A program made the translations under genes and the position numbers. From NCBI RefSeq assembly GCF_033878955.1, contig NZ_CP138858.1:4243001-4307000 (forward strand): a DNA stretch of 64,000 nt, written 5' to 3'. This DNA comes from Coraliomargarita algicola (GTDB lineage Bacteria; Verrucomicrobiota; Verrucomicrobiia; Opitutales; Coraliomargaritaceae). The notes below the pieces were generated by a model, which had not been told where the DNA came from, did no database searches, and saw only the letters and a list, made by a program, of their open reading frames with translations. Positions 16,006-24,847 of the stretch are shown here, piece after piece (position 1 is the first letter of the stretch; every line of letters starts with the position of its first letter).

Positions 16006-17727
16006 ATGTCTTTATTAAAAAAACTTCATTCTTGGTATGTGTGTGTCGGTCGCTCTCTTTGTGTGGGTAACGGAGATTCTGTTTATCCTGAGCGCCGCCG
16101 CCACTTGCCGACGACTGCCATTTTTATGGTGCTTTGCCTGCCCAGTCTGCCCGCCCAAACGAATCAAGCTTTGGCAGATTCGATGGTCATCGTGGTCAAT
16201 CGTAATGATCCTGACTCCCTCGCGATTGGGCAATATTATGCGAGTCAACGTGGGATCCCCGAGTCACGCATCGTTGAGCTGAGTGCACCAACAGAAGAGA
16301 CGATTAGTTTGACTGAATATGTCGAGACCGTCGCCAACCCCTTGCTCAATGCCTTGCTTGATCATGAATGGGTCAAGGGAGTCAAAGACGGGAGCAAGGA
16401 TCATTATGGCCGCGAGCGTTTGTCGGTTTCGATCCATGATATATCTTTTGTGGTGCTGATTAAGGGCGTGCCCTTACGTATCGCGAACGATCCTGCGCTA
16501 CTCGAAGAGGACACGGCCAATTTGCCCAAGCAGTTTCGAGTCAATAACGGTTCAGTTGATGGGGAAGTCGCGTTATTGCTCGCGCCTCCTCGCACTTCGA
16601 TGACTGCGTTAATGCCCAATCCCTATTTTGGGAAAAGCTCCGTGGCCAAGACTGATGCCAATCGAGTCTTGCGCGTGAGCCGTCTGGATGGGCCGAGCCA
16701 GGCAAAGGTGATCAATCTCATTGATCGCACACTTGAAGCCGAGCAGATTGGTTTGATGGGGCGTGCTTATATTGATACGGGGGGCCCTCATGAGAAGGGA
16801 GATGCTTGGATCCGCGCTGCAGGTGAAATGGTGGAGTCGGCCTACTTTGATACGGATTTTGAGACTAGTAAACGCGCGATGGACTACAGCGATCGTCTTG
16901 ATGCGCCCGCGATCTATATGGGCTGGTACCGTACGCATGCTCAAGCTCAATGGCGTGCGCCTAAGTGGCCCGTGCCTGCGGGGGCGATTGGTTTTCATCT
17001 ACATAGTTTTTCCGGCACATCGGTGCGTGATAGCAAAACATGGTTGGGTGCGTTTATTGCGCAGGGCTATTGTGCGACGGTGGGAAACGTCTATGAACCT
17101 TACCTGGAATATACGCATCGTCCACAAGTGCTATTGGCGCATCTCATGGCTGGTGGAAATTTCGGCGAAGCCGTGGCATTAAGTTTGCCAGCCTTGAGCT
17201 GGCAAAGTGTTGCGATTGGTGACCCGCTCTATCGTCCATTTAAGGTCAGCCTCGAGGAGCAACTAAAAGAGTCCAAAGATACCACATTCGCTGCCTACGC
17301 CAGTATCCGGGAAAGCAATCGACTACTCGCGACGGAGGGCAGCGAAGCCGCCATCGCCTTTGCGCGTTCCAGGTTTGTATCGCAGCCGTCGCTGGCATTA
17401 GCCTATCGCTTGGCGCAGCTCTATGCAGCTGCTGGCAAGGAACGAGAGGGCGTGGAGGCGCTCAAAATTATTCGTTATATTACAAAATTCTCGGTCGATG
17501 AATTCGTATTGGTGCAAAAAATTGCAAATTTTCTACACAAGCACGATGAAAGCGAATTGGCACTCAGGCTTTATAAGAATATTTTAGAGGAGCGCGATCT
17601 CGACAAGCGTCTAAAGATTTCGCTCTACGAAGGTGGTGCTCCCGTGGCTCAAGCTTCAGGAGAGGCAGCCCTATCTTCGCATTGGTTATTAGAGGCCCGT
17701 AAGTTAAAGACGCCCCCGAAGCCTTGA
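16006..17727 (+). CDS. TIGR03790-family protein of unknown function
   Basis: A 573-residue protein with a delayed hydrophobic signal-like segment (about 35-55, IFMVLCLPSLPAQ). The real start may therefore be internal. The body begins with MVIVVNRNDPDSLAIGQYYA, RGIPESRIVEL and SFVVLIKGVPLRI, the pattern of the TIGR03790 family. The family has no known activity and is often secreted. The last 150 residues look like helical tetratricopeptide-type repeats. It follows the amidase gene by 3 bases. Confidence 0.75.
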   Translation: MSLLKKLHSWYVCVGRSLCVGNGDSVYPERRRHLPTTAIFMVLCLPSLPAQTNQALADSMVIVVNRNDPDSLAIGQYYASQRGIPESRIVELSAPTEETISLTEYVETVANPLLNALLDHEWVKGVKDGSKDHYGRERLSVSIHDISFVVLIKGVPLRIANDPALLEEDTANLPKQFRVNNGSVDGEVALLLAPPRTSMTALMPNPYFGKSSVAKTDANRVLRVSRLDGPSQAKVINLIDRTLEAEQIGLMGRAYIDTGGPHEKGDAWIRAAGEMVESAYFDTDFETSKRAMDYSDRLDAPAIYMGWYRTHAQAQWRAPKWPVPAGAIGFHLHSFSGTSVRDSKTWLGAFIAQGYCATVGNVYEPYLEYTHRPQVLLAHLMAGGNFGEAVALSLPALSWQSVAIGDPLYRPFKVSLEEQLKESKDTTFAAYASIRESNRLLATEGSEAAIAFARSRFVSQPSLALAYRLAQLYAAAGKEREGVEALKIIRYITKFSVDEFVLVQKIANFLHKHDESELALRLYKNILEERDLDKRLKISLYEGGAPVAQASGEAALSSHWLLEARKLKTPPKP

Positions 17728-17743
17728 ATTGTAGTCCGGGCAT

Positions 17744-17812
17744 CGAAACGAGTTCCTCGTTCCGCAACGTGGGGTGGTTTGTATTTCTGTCGCGAAGCAG
17801 GAACTGCTTTCG
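17744..17812. repeat. Two short hairpins between the TIGR03790 and ParA-like genes
   Basis: AACGAG-TTC-CTCGTT occupies 17747-17761, and CGAAGCAG-GAA-CTGCTTTCG occupies 17793-17812 with one unpaired T. They resemble in length and CGAAG ends the palindrome upstream of infC, so they may belong to one dispersed REP-like family. No T-tract follows. Confidence 0.45.
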
Positions 17813-17889
17813 ATTGCTGGGCTTTTAACTCATTTTTAATCAGATGTAGGTTGTCTCCGAGCCAAGTTGCGCATTGGATCGGAACTGCA

Positions 17890-18780
17890 ATGCCTCGAAA
17901 AATTAGCTTTATCAATTATAAGGGAGGAGTCGGTAAGACTTCTTTGGTCGTGAATATCGCCGCCTCGCTTGCGCAGGCAGGCAAGCGAGTGCTCTTAGTC
18001 GATCTCGATGCGCAGTCAAATTCCAGTATTTGGTTGATGCGCTTGGATCGTTGGAATCCGCTGAATACGGCCGATGCGGGGCATCTTTATTCTATTTTTG
18101 AACCTGCGGTTTGTCGTTTGCGTGATTGCATTGTTAAAAATGTGGTTCGTGGTAAAGAAGGGGAGGCTTTATTACCAGGATTGGATATTGTACCGACAAC
18201 GTTTACCTTGGTCGATTTGGAGCATGACTATGAGGCTCCGGATGGGCGGCCTGCCTTTGCGATTTTTCAAGAACAATTGGCCGAGGTGGAGGATGATTAT
18301 GATTTTATCCTCTTCGATTGTCCTCCAAATGTGCTGTATTCTGCTCAGTGTGGTGTGTTTTGTAGTAGTGAGATCTATGTGCCAGCCAATCCGGATGCTT
18401 TGAGCTTGATCGGATTTACCCTTTTGGTGGGGAAGTTGCAGCAGTTTCATCATCTGTGTGCGAGCTTTCGAGTGGCGGGTATGCAACCACAGGCACAGGT
18501 GCGTGGAGTTATTTTTAATTCTATTAAAAACAACGTGGATATCGACGTGCCCAAGATGCGTATGCAGTTTCGTATCAATCAATTTAAAAATCAGGGGAGA
18601 GTGGCTAAGGATTGTCGTATTTTTGATGCAAATGTGCGCGATGCGATTGTTGTGCGCAGAGCCGTTACTCTGGGCTTGCCGGTAGGCTTGGTCGGTAACG
18701 TTAAAAAGGAGGAATCCGTGCGTGATGATTATACGGTCGTCACGCAAGAGTTACTCGACACCGCAGAGACATCGATATAA
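17890..18780 (+). CDS. ParA/MinD-type P-loop ATPase
   Basis: A 296-residue protein with the deviant Walker A KGGVGKTS at 11-18, switch I motif LVDLDAQSN and switch II DFILFDCPPN. This is the ParA/Soj family, which positions DNA or protein cargo through ATP-driven dimerisation. No parB or parS-like repeat is adjacent. Instead an unknown 314-residue gene follows after 15 bases and is its likely partner. It may position a protein complex rather than the chromosome. The ATG at 17890 is chosen because homology starts at RKISFINYKGG. Confidence 0.9.
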   Translation: MPRKISFINYKGGVGKTSLVVNIAASLAQAGKRVLLVDLDAQSNSSIWLMRLDRWNPLNTADAGHLYSIFEPAVCRLRDCIVKNVVRGKEGEALLPGLDIVPTTFTLVDLEHDYEAPDGRPAFAIFQEQLAEVEDDYDFILFDCPPNVLYSAQCGVFCSSEIYVPANPDALSLIGFTLLVGKLQQFHHLCASFRVAGMQPQAQVRGVIFNSIKNNVDIDVPKMRMQFRINQFKNQGRVAKDCRIFDANVRDAIVVRRAVTLGLPVGLVGNVKKEESVRDDYTVVTQELLDTAETSI

Positions 18781-18795
18781 CTGTATTCATAAAAA

Positions 18796-19740
18796 ATGAG
18801 CGAAGCACCCATAGAAAAATACTCCGCTGAAGAGTGGAATCACATCCGTAAGCGGTTCTTTAATTCTATCTTGAATGATACCGAAATTGCCAAATTAGGG
18901 CAGAATGTCGGTATTTCATGGCCGTTTAAGGGGAAGGGCGAGACTGCTGAAAAATACATCGAGTATGATTTTGAAGAGCTTCAGTCGGTTCCTGGCTTGG
19001 TGGGGAAGCAGCGTCGCATACGTATGTTGATGGATATTTTGCGTGAGACGCTTGCCTTCGACGATCCCTTTTCAGATATGGTGGATACGGTTGAAACGGA
19101 AAGTGAAGTGGATGATACTTTTGAGCGTATCTTAGCGAAACTAGAAATTCCTCCCAGTTATCCCTGCGAGTTTGTACATTTTGAAGAGGGCACACGAGAG
19201 CTGCTCCGGGACGAAGGAGTGAATACCTTGATCGAGGTGATTCACTTTGGGCAAAAGATTGCTCGTAATGTAGTGGTCGGTGGCGATTTAAAGACCTTTC
19301 TTAATGGGCTGGCACATAAGGACGAGCTCGGTATTGCCAAGCACCTGCCATATCGTCGTGGCATACGTGGTTTGCACCTGGCTGAAGCGATCGGATTGAT
19401 CGCTGCGGATTTGCCGGAGGCGGCTCAATTACAGTTGCTTTCGCAGTCAGATACCAGCCTGACGGATGCGGAGCGCGCATTATTGGCAAAGGCGAGCCAG
19501 CTAAATGTAGAGGCTACGATTAAGGCAGCTGTCGATCGCGTGGGTAAAGTGGGGGAGTGGTTCACCGCTGAGGCCAGTGATTTGAAGCAGGTTTTTAGTA
19601 CCGGAGGCTCTCCTGAGCGATATTTTATAATGATTAACAATCCGCGAGTGGAGCGCATGGCCATCGAATTAGCCAAGATGCAACTGGGCATCGTTGATGG
19701 TAAGAAAACAGGCTTCCTCGGGAAGCTTTTCGGCCGCTAA
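18796..19740 (+). CDS. Hypothetical protein, likely partner of the ParA-like ATPase
   Basis: A 314-residue, acidic, mostly helical soluble protein that I do not recognise. It begins MSEAPIEKYSAEEWNHIRK and ends in a basic GKKTGFLGKLFGR tail that could be amphipathic and touch membrane or partner. The 15-base gap to the ParA-like gene implies an operon. Its stop overlaps the convergent waaA stop by 4 bases. Confidence 0.7.
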   Translation: MSEAPIEKYSAEEWNHIRKRFFNSILNDTEIAKLGQNVGISWPFKGKGETAEKYIEYDFEELQSVPGLVGKQRRIRMLMDILRETLAFDDPFSDMVDTVETESEVDDTFERILAKLEIPPSYPCEFVHFEEGTRELLRDEGVNTLIEVIHFGQKIARNVVVGGDLKTFLNGLAHKDELGIAKHLPYRRGIRGLHLAEAIGLIAADLPEAAQLQLLSQSDTSLTDAERALLAKASQLNVEATIKAAVDRVGKVGEWFTAEASDLKQVFSTGGSPERYFIMINNPRVERMAIELAKMQLGIVDGKKTGFLGKLFGR

Positions 19741-21056
19741 ACTTGATTTTTCGCCAGCGGTTCTGGGAGCGTCGCGAGCAGGTGCTTGGCGATACGCTGG
19801 CTACTACCACGATTGCCCGAGTGCCATTTGAGGCCTGCCTGCTGCATCGCTGCGAGTGCGTGCGCATCCTGTGCTAGTTGAAGTATTTCGTGTATCAGTT
19901 CTTCTGAGTTTTCTATTTGCAGTGCGGCGCCCGCGTTTACAAGAGAGCGGGCGACGTCCTTAAAGTTATTCATGTTGGGGCCCATTAATATCGGCACGCC
20001 GAGGCCTGCCGCTTCGATTGGCGTCTGTCCTCCTTGATTGGGGGCTAGGCTTTTGCCGATGAAGGCCAGGTCGGCCGCCTGGGTGAGTCGTGTCAGTTCG
20101 CCGGTAGTATCCGCTAGGTGAATGCGTAGATCCGTTGGTGTCGCTTGGCCTGAGGAGCGCTGATGCCAAGTCAGTTCTTGGGCTTTTAACAAGCTCACGA
20201 TTTCTTCTGCACGTTCCGCGTGGCGAGGCACGAGAAGCAAGCGGCAATCGATACCGCTCGCGATCAATGCGCGTTGTGCTTGCAAGAGGATCGCTTCTTC
20301 GCCGGGCCATGTGGAGGAGCCTAATAGGACAAAGAGCGGGAGCTCTTGGCTTAGGAAACCTAGGCTTTGACGCAAGGCCTTGCGCTCTTCTGGTGAGTGA
20401 GGCTGGCCGATCGAAACGTCGAATTTGATACTGCCGGTAGAACGGATACGCTCTGCTGGGCAGCCCAGCTGCGTGAGTCGTGAGTGATCGAGTTCGCTTG
20501 CGGCGTAGATGGCGCTAAATTTTTTGAGCATCCGGCGGGCGAGAGTCGGCAGCTTTTGGTAACGGCGAAAGCTGGTGTCGGAGATACGTGCGTTGACTAA
20601 GTAGGCGGGGATTTTACGTTTACGGGCTTGATGCAGATGCTCCGGCCAGAGTTCGCTTTCGGTCAAGACAATGGCACTGGGCTTTACGCGGCTCCACGCC
20701 GCGCGCTGAAACAGCCAAAAGTCGAGTGGGAAGATTCCGATGCTCAATACATTGTCACTATAGCGTTTGCGTGCTTCTGCGTAGCCAGTGCTGGTGGTGG
20801 TGGTGAGCACGATCTCGATGTGTGAACTTTGTTGTAGTGCGTCGATTAGGGGGCCGATTGCCAAAACTTCACCAACGCTAACTGCTTGTAACCAAATACG
20901 TTGCTTCCCTTTGGGGACGGGGGGCAGGCGATGAAAGCGTCCGAATCGGTGTTGGAAACTCTTACGGTAGCCGCCACGTCGCCACATCCGTAGGGCGTAG
21001 TAGGGGAGAGCCAGAATGAGCGCAGGTAAATAAAGTAGCCGATAGAACCAAATCAT
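19737..21056 (-). CDS. waaA: 3-deoxy-D-manno-octulosonic acid (Kdo) transferase WaaA
   Basis: A 439-residue protein. The N-terminal hydrophobic anchor (about 5-22) is followed by the Glycos_transf_N domain with WLQAVSVGEVLAIGPL, VLTTTTSTGYAEA, LTESELWPE and NARISDTSFRRY. The C-terminal GT-B half carries LLGSSTWPGEE, LVPRHAERAEEI and a PIEAAGLGVPILMGPNMNNFK motif. It adds Kdo to lipid A precursors at the inner face of the inner membrane. With lpxA in the same window it supports an LPS-type outer membrane. Confidence 0.95.
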   Translation of the reverse strand: MIWFYRLLYLPALILALPYYALRMWRRGGYRKSFQHRFGRFHRLPPVPKGKQRIWLQAVSVGEVLAIGPLIDALQQSSHIEIVLTTTTSTGYAEARKRYSDNVLSIGIFPLDFWLFQRAAWSRVKPSAIVLTESELWPEHLHQARKRKIPAYLVNARISDTSFRRYQKLPTLARRMLKKFSAIYAASELDHSRLTQLGCPAERIRSTGSIKFDVSIGQPHSPEERKALRQSLGFLSQELPLFVLLGSSTWPGEEAILLQAQRALIASGIDCRLLLVPRHAERAEEIVSLLKAQELTWHQRSSGQATPTDLRIHLADTTGELTRLTQAADLAFIGKSLAPNQGGQTPIEAAGLGVPILMGPNMNNFKDVARSLVNAGAALQIENSEELIHEILQLAQDAHALAAMQQAGLKWHSGNRGSSQRIAKHLLATLPEPLAKNQV

Positions 21057-21153
21057 GTCAGCTACGATATGACGCTTCTTCCTATATCATTGAAAGGATA
21101 AAAGAACTGCCGCTTCGACTTGCAGATGTAATGGCTCGTGCCAGCTTGGGGCC

Positions 21154-22173
21154 ATGGATCCTTTAACACAAGCGAGTGTCGGTGCAGCGGCTGCAGCCTT
21201 GGTCTGTCGTAGAGCCGAAACCAGACAGGCTCTATTGCTGGGGGCATTGGCAGGCGCTGCACCTGATATCGATGTGTTGATTCGCTCGGACTCCGATCCC
21301 TTGCTGGCCTTGCAATTTCATCGACATTTTACGCACGCCCTGGTGGTGGCTCCATTGATCGGGCTGATTGTGGCAGCTCTTTTTAAAGGTCTTTTCTTTT
21401 GGAAAGACTGGCCTTTCCGGCGTTTGGCATTGTTTACAGTCTTGGGGACGCTGACGCACGGGCTGATTGATGCCTGCACCAGCTATGGCACTTTGCTGTA
21501 TTGGCCGATCAGTTCGCATCGTGAGTCTTGGGATATTATTTCGATCATCGATCCCATTTTTACTCTGCCATTGTGCCTGTTGCTGGTGCTCTCCTTCGCT
21601 TTTCGTCGACCTCGATTGGCACAGATCGGGCTGCTCCTCTGTTTGCTCTATTTCAGCTTGGGAATTTATCAACGCAGTCAGGCTAGTCGGTTTGCCGATC
21701 AACTCGCGCAAGCGCGTGGGCATTCACCGCAGGAGCTCACCGTGCGGCCATCGTTTGGGAATATTGTGCTATGGCGCATTGTTTATCGTTCCGGCGAGCG
21801 TTACTATGTCGATGCCGTGCGCACTCTTCCATTTACAGCGCCGCGGCATTATCCCGGTAGTTCGGTAGATGTATTCAGCCCTGCGTCGGCGGAGCGTATT
21901 TTACCGATGGATAGTGTGCATGCCGGAGATGTGGCACGGTTTCGTTTCTTTTCTCAGGGATACCTCTATCAGTATCCACACCAACCTGATGTCGTTGGTG
22001 ATTTACGTTATGCCATGTATCCAGACTCCATCGAGCCACTTTGGGGCATCCGACTCGACCCTGCGCAAGGTGAGCAACATGTTCGCTTCGAGCATTTTCG
22101 AGATCCATCACAGCGCGCTTTTGAACGACTGTGGTTGATGATTCAGGGCAAAGCAGTGCCTGTGCTGGATTAA
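21154..22173 (+). CDS. YdjM-like inner-membrane metal-dependent hydrolase
   Basis: A 339-residue protein beginning MDPLTQASVGAAAAALV, with the His/Asp pattern of the PF04307 family (DPLTQ, AAPDIDVL, FHRHFTHALV, GTLTHGLIDACTSYG). Four or so membrane segments lie in residues 20-185, followed by a soluble domain of about 150 residues, probably periplasmic. The family is annotated as membrane-bound metal-dependent hydrolase, but the substrate is unknown. The stop overlaps the convergent PagL-like gene by 4 bases. Confidence 0.85.
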   Translation: MDPLTQASVGAAAAALVCRRAETRQALLLGALAGAAPDIDVLIRSDSDPLLALQFHRHFTHALVVAPLIGLIVAALFKGLFFWKDWPFRRLALFTVLGTLTHGLIDACTSYGTLLYWPISSHRESWDIISIIDPIFTLPLCLLLVLSFAFRRPRLAQIGLLLCLLYFSLGIYQRSQASRFADQLAQARGHSPQELTVRPSFGNIVLWRIVYRSGERYYVDAVRTLPFTAPRHYPGSSVDVFSPASAERILPMDSVHAGDVARFRFFSQGYLYQYPHQPDVVGDLRYAMYPDSIEPLWGIRLDPAQGEQHVRFEHFRDPSQRAFERLWLMIQGKAVPVLD

Positions 22174-22715
22174 AATTTGTAGGCGATACTAACCGTGTGC
22201 ATGTCGAGTCCCGGATTGGGGGAGTCGGTGTCTGCATTCGAGGTATGCTGGAAGCGGTAGCCCACGGTCCAAGTCTCGTCAAACTGCCAGTTTAAGCCGA
22301 TGCTACTGGTAAATTGGAAATGTCCACCGATATCATGTAGGTCATAACGATCCTCTGAGTAGAGTGAAGGGCCCGAACTGAGCACCACGCTGATAGGAGA
22401 ATCGCCGTAGTGTATTTCCGCGACCGGAGCGATGCGGAAATAGACCGCGTTCTTGTCTTCACCACTCAGGCCACCGATGGCGCTTTCAATATCTAGATCC
22501 AGGCGGATACGATCACTTAGATCCCAGCTCCAGCCTGTGTTGATCGTTGCAAAGGCTTCGTAACTGACCAGGTCGATTTGAGATTCAGTATCGACGCCGA
22601 TTCGAAGTCCAGCATTAGAAAAGAAGCAATTCGTTTCGTTTGCTGCGAGAGGGCTGAGGGCCAGAGCAAGTGAGGCGCTAGAGATCTTTAAAAGAGAAAC
22701 TGCGGCAGTTTTCAT
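22170..22715 (-). CDS. PagL-like acyloxyacyl hydrolase (lipid A 3-O-deacylase family)
   Basis: A 181-residue outer-membrane beta-barrel protein with a signal peptide (about 1-25, ending LAAN). The last strands carry YRFQHTSNADTDSPNPGLDM, which matches the PagL HxSN...NPG pattern with catalytic His and Ser. The usual catalytic Glu after NPG is Asp here. PagL removes the 3-position acyl chain from lipid A. The terminal KF (aromatic C-terminus) fits outer-membrane insertion. The role is inferred from the motif. Confidence 0.7.
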   Translation of the reverse strand: MKTAAVSLLKISSASLALALSPLAANETNCFFSNAGLRIGVDTESQIDLVSYEAFATINTGWSWDLSDRIRLDLDIESAIGGLSGEDKNAVYFRIAPVAEIHYGDSPISVVLSSGPSLYSEDRYDLHDIGGHFQFTSSIGLNWQFDETWTVGYRFQHTSNADTDSPNPGLDMHTVSIAYKF

Positions 22716-22963
22716 AGTAATAGGATTTATAGACTAAATGTAGGTGCATGCTAATTTGAGTTATTGACGCGTCAATATTTCAAGCATCTGATCGCATTTT
22801 TATCGAGTCAAAGCCTCTGCGAAGCCCGTTTCTTGGCCTGCCTGGGCGTAGTTTTCGAGGGCGTGTGGAGTTCGGCTTGGGGCTTTGCTGCTCGACGCCC
22901 GCACATGCCATTACATTACGCCGTGCCAGGCTTCGTTCGCCGAAACCAGTTTCGGATAAAGCC
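22716..22963. other. Chromosomal flank of the integration site, no gene seen
   Basis: About 250 bases between the PagL-like gene and the left attachment repeat. I see no convincing coding sequence, terminator or promoter. Before integration this would have been the 3' flank of the tRNA-Ser gene. Confidence 0.5.
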
Positions 22964-22988
22964 TGGCGGAGAGGGAGGGATTCGAACC
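22964..22988. other. Left attachment site (attL), displaced tRNA-Ser 3' end
   Basis: Twenty-five bases identical to the 3' end of tRNA-Ser(GGA) at 59430-59454, including the complement of CCA (TGG), the acceptor and T-arm bases (GGATTCGAACC). Identity stops on both sides (C versus G before, T versus C after). No tRNA body is attached here, so this is the displaced copy. Confidence 0.9.
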
Positions 22989-23112
22989 TAGTAGTAACGA
23001 TTCTTATTTTTCACTGTTTTTCACTAATAGTTACTAATGATAACTTTATGGATTTTTGGTAAGGCATAGGGGTGCAGTGAAATGAGGTGAATTGAAGCGG
23101 TTTTGACAAATA

Positions 23113-23122
23113 ATTGGCAAAT
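23113..23122. promoter_or_regulatory. Candidate integrase arm-type site (left end)
   Basis: ATTGGCAAAT occurs here, 125 bases inside attL, and again at 59397-59406, 24 bases inside attR. A related TGACAAAT precedes it at 23104-23111. Shared short motifs at both ends of an element are expected for integrase arm binding. This is inference from two matches. Confidence 0.35.
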
Positions 23123-23160
23123 AATTACGTGGCATAGATTTGATTTGTGGTTTTCCGAAA

Positions 23161-23655
23161 TCACCCAGCCCAATTCAGTAGTCGTCTCTCAATCTCTCTT
23201 TTAGGTAAACGGGGATTTTTCTCACTTAGCTGGCTCAATTTGTCATGGGCATCTGAGTGAGAGAGTAGGGCGACACTTACTAACTGGTCAAAGACCCAAA
23301 GTATGCCGCAAACTTCCACGCTAGCGCTTTCAGCAGTTCTTCGTAGTTTGCCGTCTCCTGTTAGCAAAGATGCTTCACGTTCTTCAGCTAGCTTTAATAC
23401 CGAGCGATCTGGCACGCTTAAGCCTGGAAGCTCTAATGATTGCAATCGAAGGTAGTCTAAGGTGCCGATTTCAACGACATGAAGTGCGTCCTGTGCGATC
23501 ATCGCTTTACAGACTCTCTTTTGCTCGGTTTCGTTGATTTCGTTTAACACGAGTGAAGTCGTGATGACCTCAAGCTCTAGGCGAAAGAAGAGCTCAAAGA
23601 GGCCACAATCAATCAGATCGATCATGATGTTAGCATCTTGGACGACGAGCCTCAT
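23161..23655 (-). CDS. PIN-domain-like protein, putative toxin partner
   Basis: A 164-residue protein with PIN-type acidic residues in order: QDANIMIDL near the N-terminus, LNEINE at about 37, VPDRSVLKLA at about 81, and LLTGDGKLRR at about 97. PIN proteins are Mg-dependent RNases and common toxins. The start overlaps the end of the XRE-ImmA/IrrE gene by 4 bases (ATGA), so the two are translationally coupled, as in toxin-antitoxin or stress-regulator pairs. It is the leftmost gene of the element, facing attL. Confidence 0.75.
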   Translation of the reverse strand: MRLVVQDANIMIDLIDCGLFELFFRLELEVITTSLVLNEINETEQKRVCKAMIAQDALHVVEIGTLDYLRLQSLELPGLSVPDRSVLKLAEEREASLLTGDGKLRRTAESASVEVCGILWVFDQLVSVALLSHSDAHDKLSQLSEKNPRLPKREIERRLLNWAG

Positions 23656-24734
23656 GCAACAATCAGTGTGTCTTTTAGAAATGCGTCATAAGGCACATTC
23701 AGCAGTGAGGCGGCCTTGCTGCCAGTGATGACTTCCTCTGCGTAGCTTCTTAAAGCGAGCTGACGAAACCGCTGCGGGCGCTCGGCCATGGCGTAAGTTC
23801 CTGGCTCCTTCTTTTTAAAGCCGCGTTCCCTCAGATTAATGCTAAAATTACGGTGCCGCTCTTCGGATAGAATCTTTAAATCTTTGGCTCGATAGGCGAT
23901 CGCAGCGATCGACATGCCCCATTCTTCCTTTAGGCTAATTAGCTCTTGAATGGTGAAATGGTGGCGACGTTCACCGAAGTGAGCCTTGAAGGCGTCCGTC
24001 GGAAATAGCATGGCCGAAGCGAAACGATTGCACAGTCTTTCGACTTCTTTGGTATCAAATTTTTCTGGTATCTGCAGAAGCAAATGTCCCAACTCGTGCA
24101 GGAGGGTAAAGCGCAACCGGCAGGTGTCCTGAATATTGCGGTTCACCAGCATAAAGGGGATATCGTCGGCCCAGGCTGCTAAGCCGTCAAAGCTCTCTGG
24201 CGCATCCGCTTCAAGGACTCTAATTCCCCGTTCTTCCAGCATTTCGACCACTTGTGGGATGGGGTTGCCCCCGAGATTCCAAGCATCGCGCAAACGCTCT
24301 GCAGCTGCTTCCACATCTGCGAGGGTTTCGATGCGTATCGATTTCAACGGATTTTCAACCTCTATCGAAGCTCCAGCTATGGACTCCAATTCCAAGTAGC
24401 GATCCAAGCCCACTTGCGCTTGCTGTAAAACTGAGGTTTCTTCTCGCACTTTGAGTTTCGACTTTCGCTTACGAAACTCAGGCTGAGCGATTTCAGCCCG
24501 GATCGGCTCGAATAAGAAATCCAGCCGCACATTGAGCACCGAGGCCAATGCTTGTAACACGGGCATCTCAGGCAGTCCATTGCCTTTGCCTTTCTCCCAG
24601 TTGCTTAAGGTTTGGTAGCTCACCGCTTTCTCTAGGCGCTCAGAGAGCGCACGCAGCGACAAGCCCGACATCTTACGTGCCCCTTTCAATCGCTGCGGAA
24701 AATGATTCCAAAATTCTGCCTCCATATTGCCCAT
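23652..24734 (-). CDS. XRE-family regulator with ImmA/IrrE metallopeptidase domain
   Basis: A 360-residue protein. Residues about 10-75 are an XRE-type HTH (SLRALSERLEKAVSYQTLSNWEKG). The middle is a linker, and about 190-290 is an ImmA/IrrE zinc peptidase with TLLHELGHLLL (HExxH-type, HELGH) and a following CNRFASAMLFPTDAF helix. Such proteins regulate their own operon or cleave a repressor under stress. An inverted repeat directly upstream (24735-24769) is a plausible operator. The ATG at 24734 was chosen because of that repeat. ATG 24725 or an upstream GTG at 24791 are alternatives. It is coupled to the PIN gene by a 4-base overlap. Confidence 0.85.
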   Translation of the reverse strand: MGNMEAEFWNHFPQRLKGARKMSGLSLRALSERLEKAVSYQTLSNWEKGKGNGLPEMPVLQALASVLNVRLDFLFEPIRAEIAQPEFRKRKSKLKVREETSVLQQAQVGLDRYLELESIAGASIEVENPLKSIRIETLADVEAAAERLRDAWNLGGNPIPQVVEMLEERGIRVLEADAPESFDGLAAWADDIPFMLVNRNIQDTCRLRFTLLHELGHLLLQIPEKFDTKEVERLCNRFASAMLFPTDAFKAHFGERRHHFTIQELISLKEEWGMSIAAIAYRAKDLKILSEERHRNFSINLRERGFKKKEPGTYAMAERPQRFRQLALRSYAEEVITGSKAASLLNVPYDAFLKDTLIVA

Positions 24735-24769
24735 TTGACAAAATGGACGTATTTTTGTGTTTTTGTCAA
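24735..24769. promoter_or_regulatory. Inverted repeat upstream of the XRE-ImmA/IrrE gene, candidate operator
   Basis: TTGACAAAA at 24735-24743 is mirrored exactly by TTTTGTCAA at 24761-24769, separated by 17 bases. On the minus strand the outer arm reads as TTGACA, a -35-like box. It abuts the likely start codon at 24734, so binding of the XRE domain here would shut off its own gene. It separates the IrrE-PIN pair from the upstream R-M operon. Confidence 0.6.
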
Positions 24770-24847
24770 GCGACTGTTGTTGGTCCGGCACTTTGTAGTG
24801 CTGACCTTACAGCTGTGAGATTCTTTTTTGATCGATCTGTTTAAGCA

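Noticed and set aside
17779..17889. Longer start for the ParA-like ATPase
   Set aside because: The extra residues are unlike the family and include the hairpin-rich spacer. The P-loop context starts right after ATG 17890.
22964..23062. Second tRNA-Ser gene at the left boundary
   Set aside because: Only the last 25 bases match. No anticodon or D-arm is present, so it is an attachment remnant.
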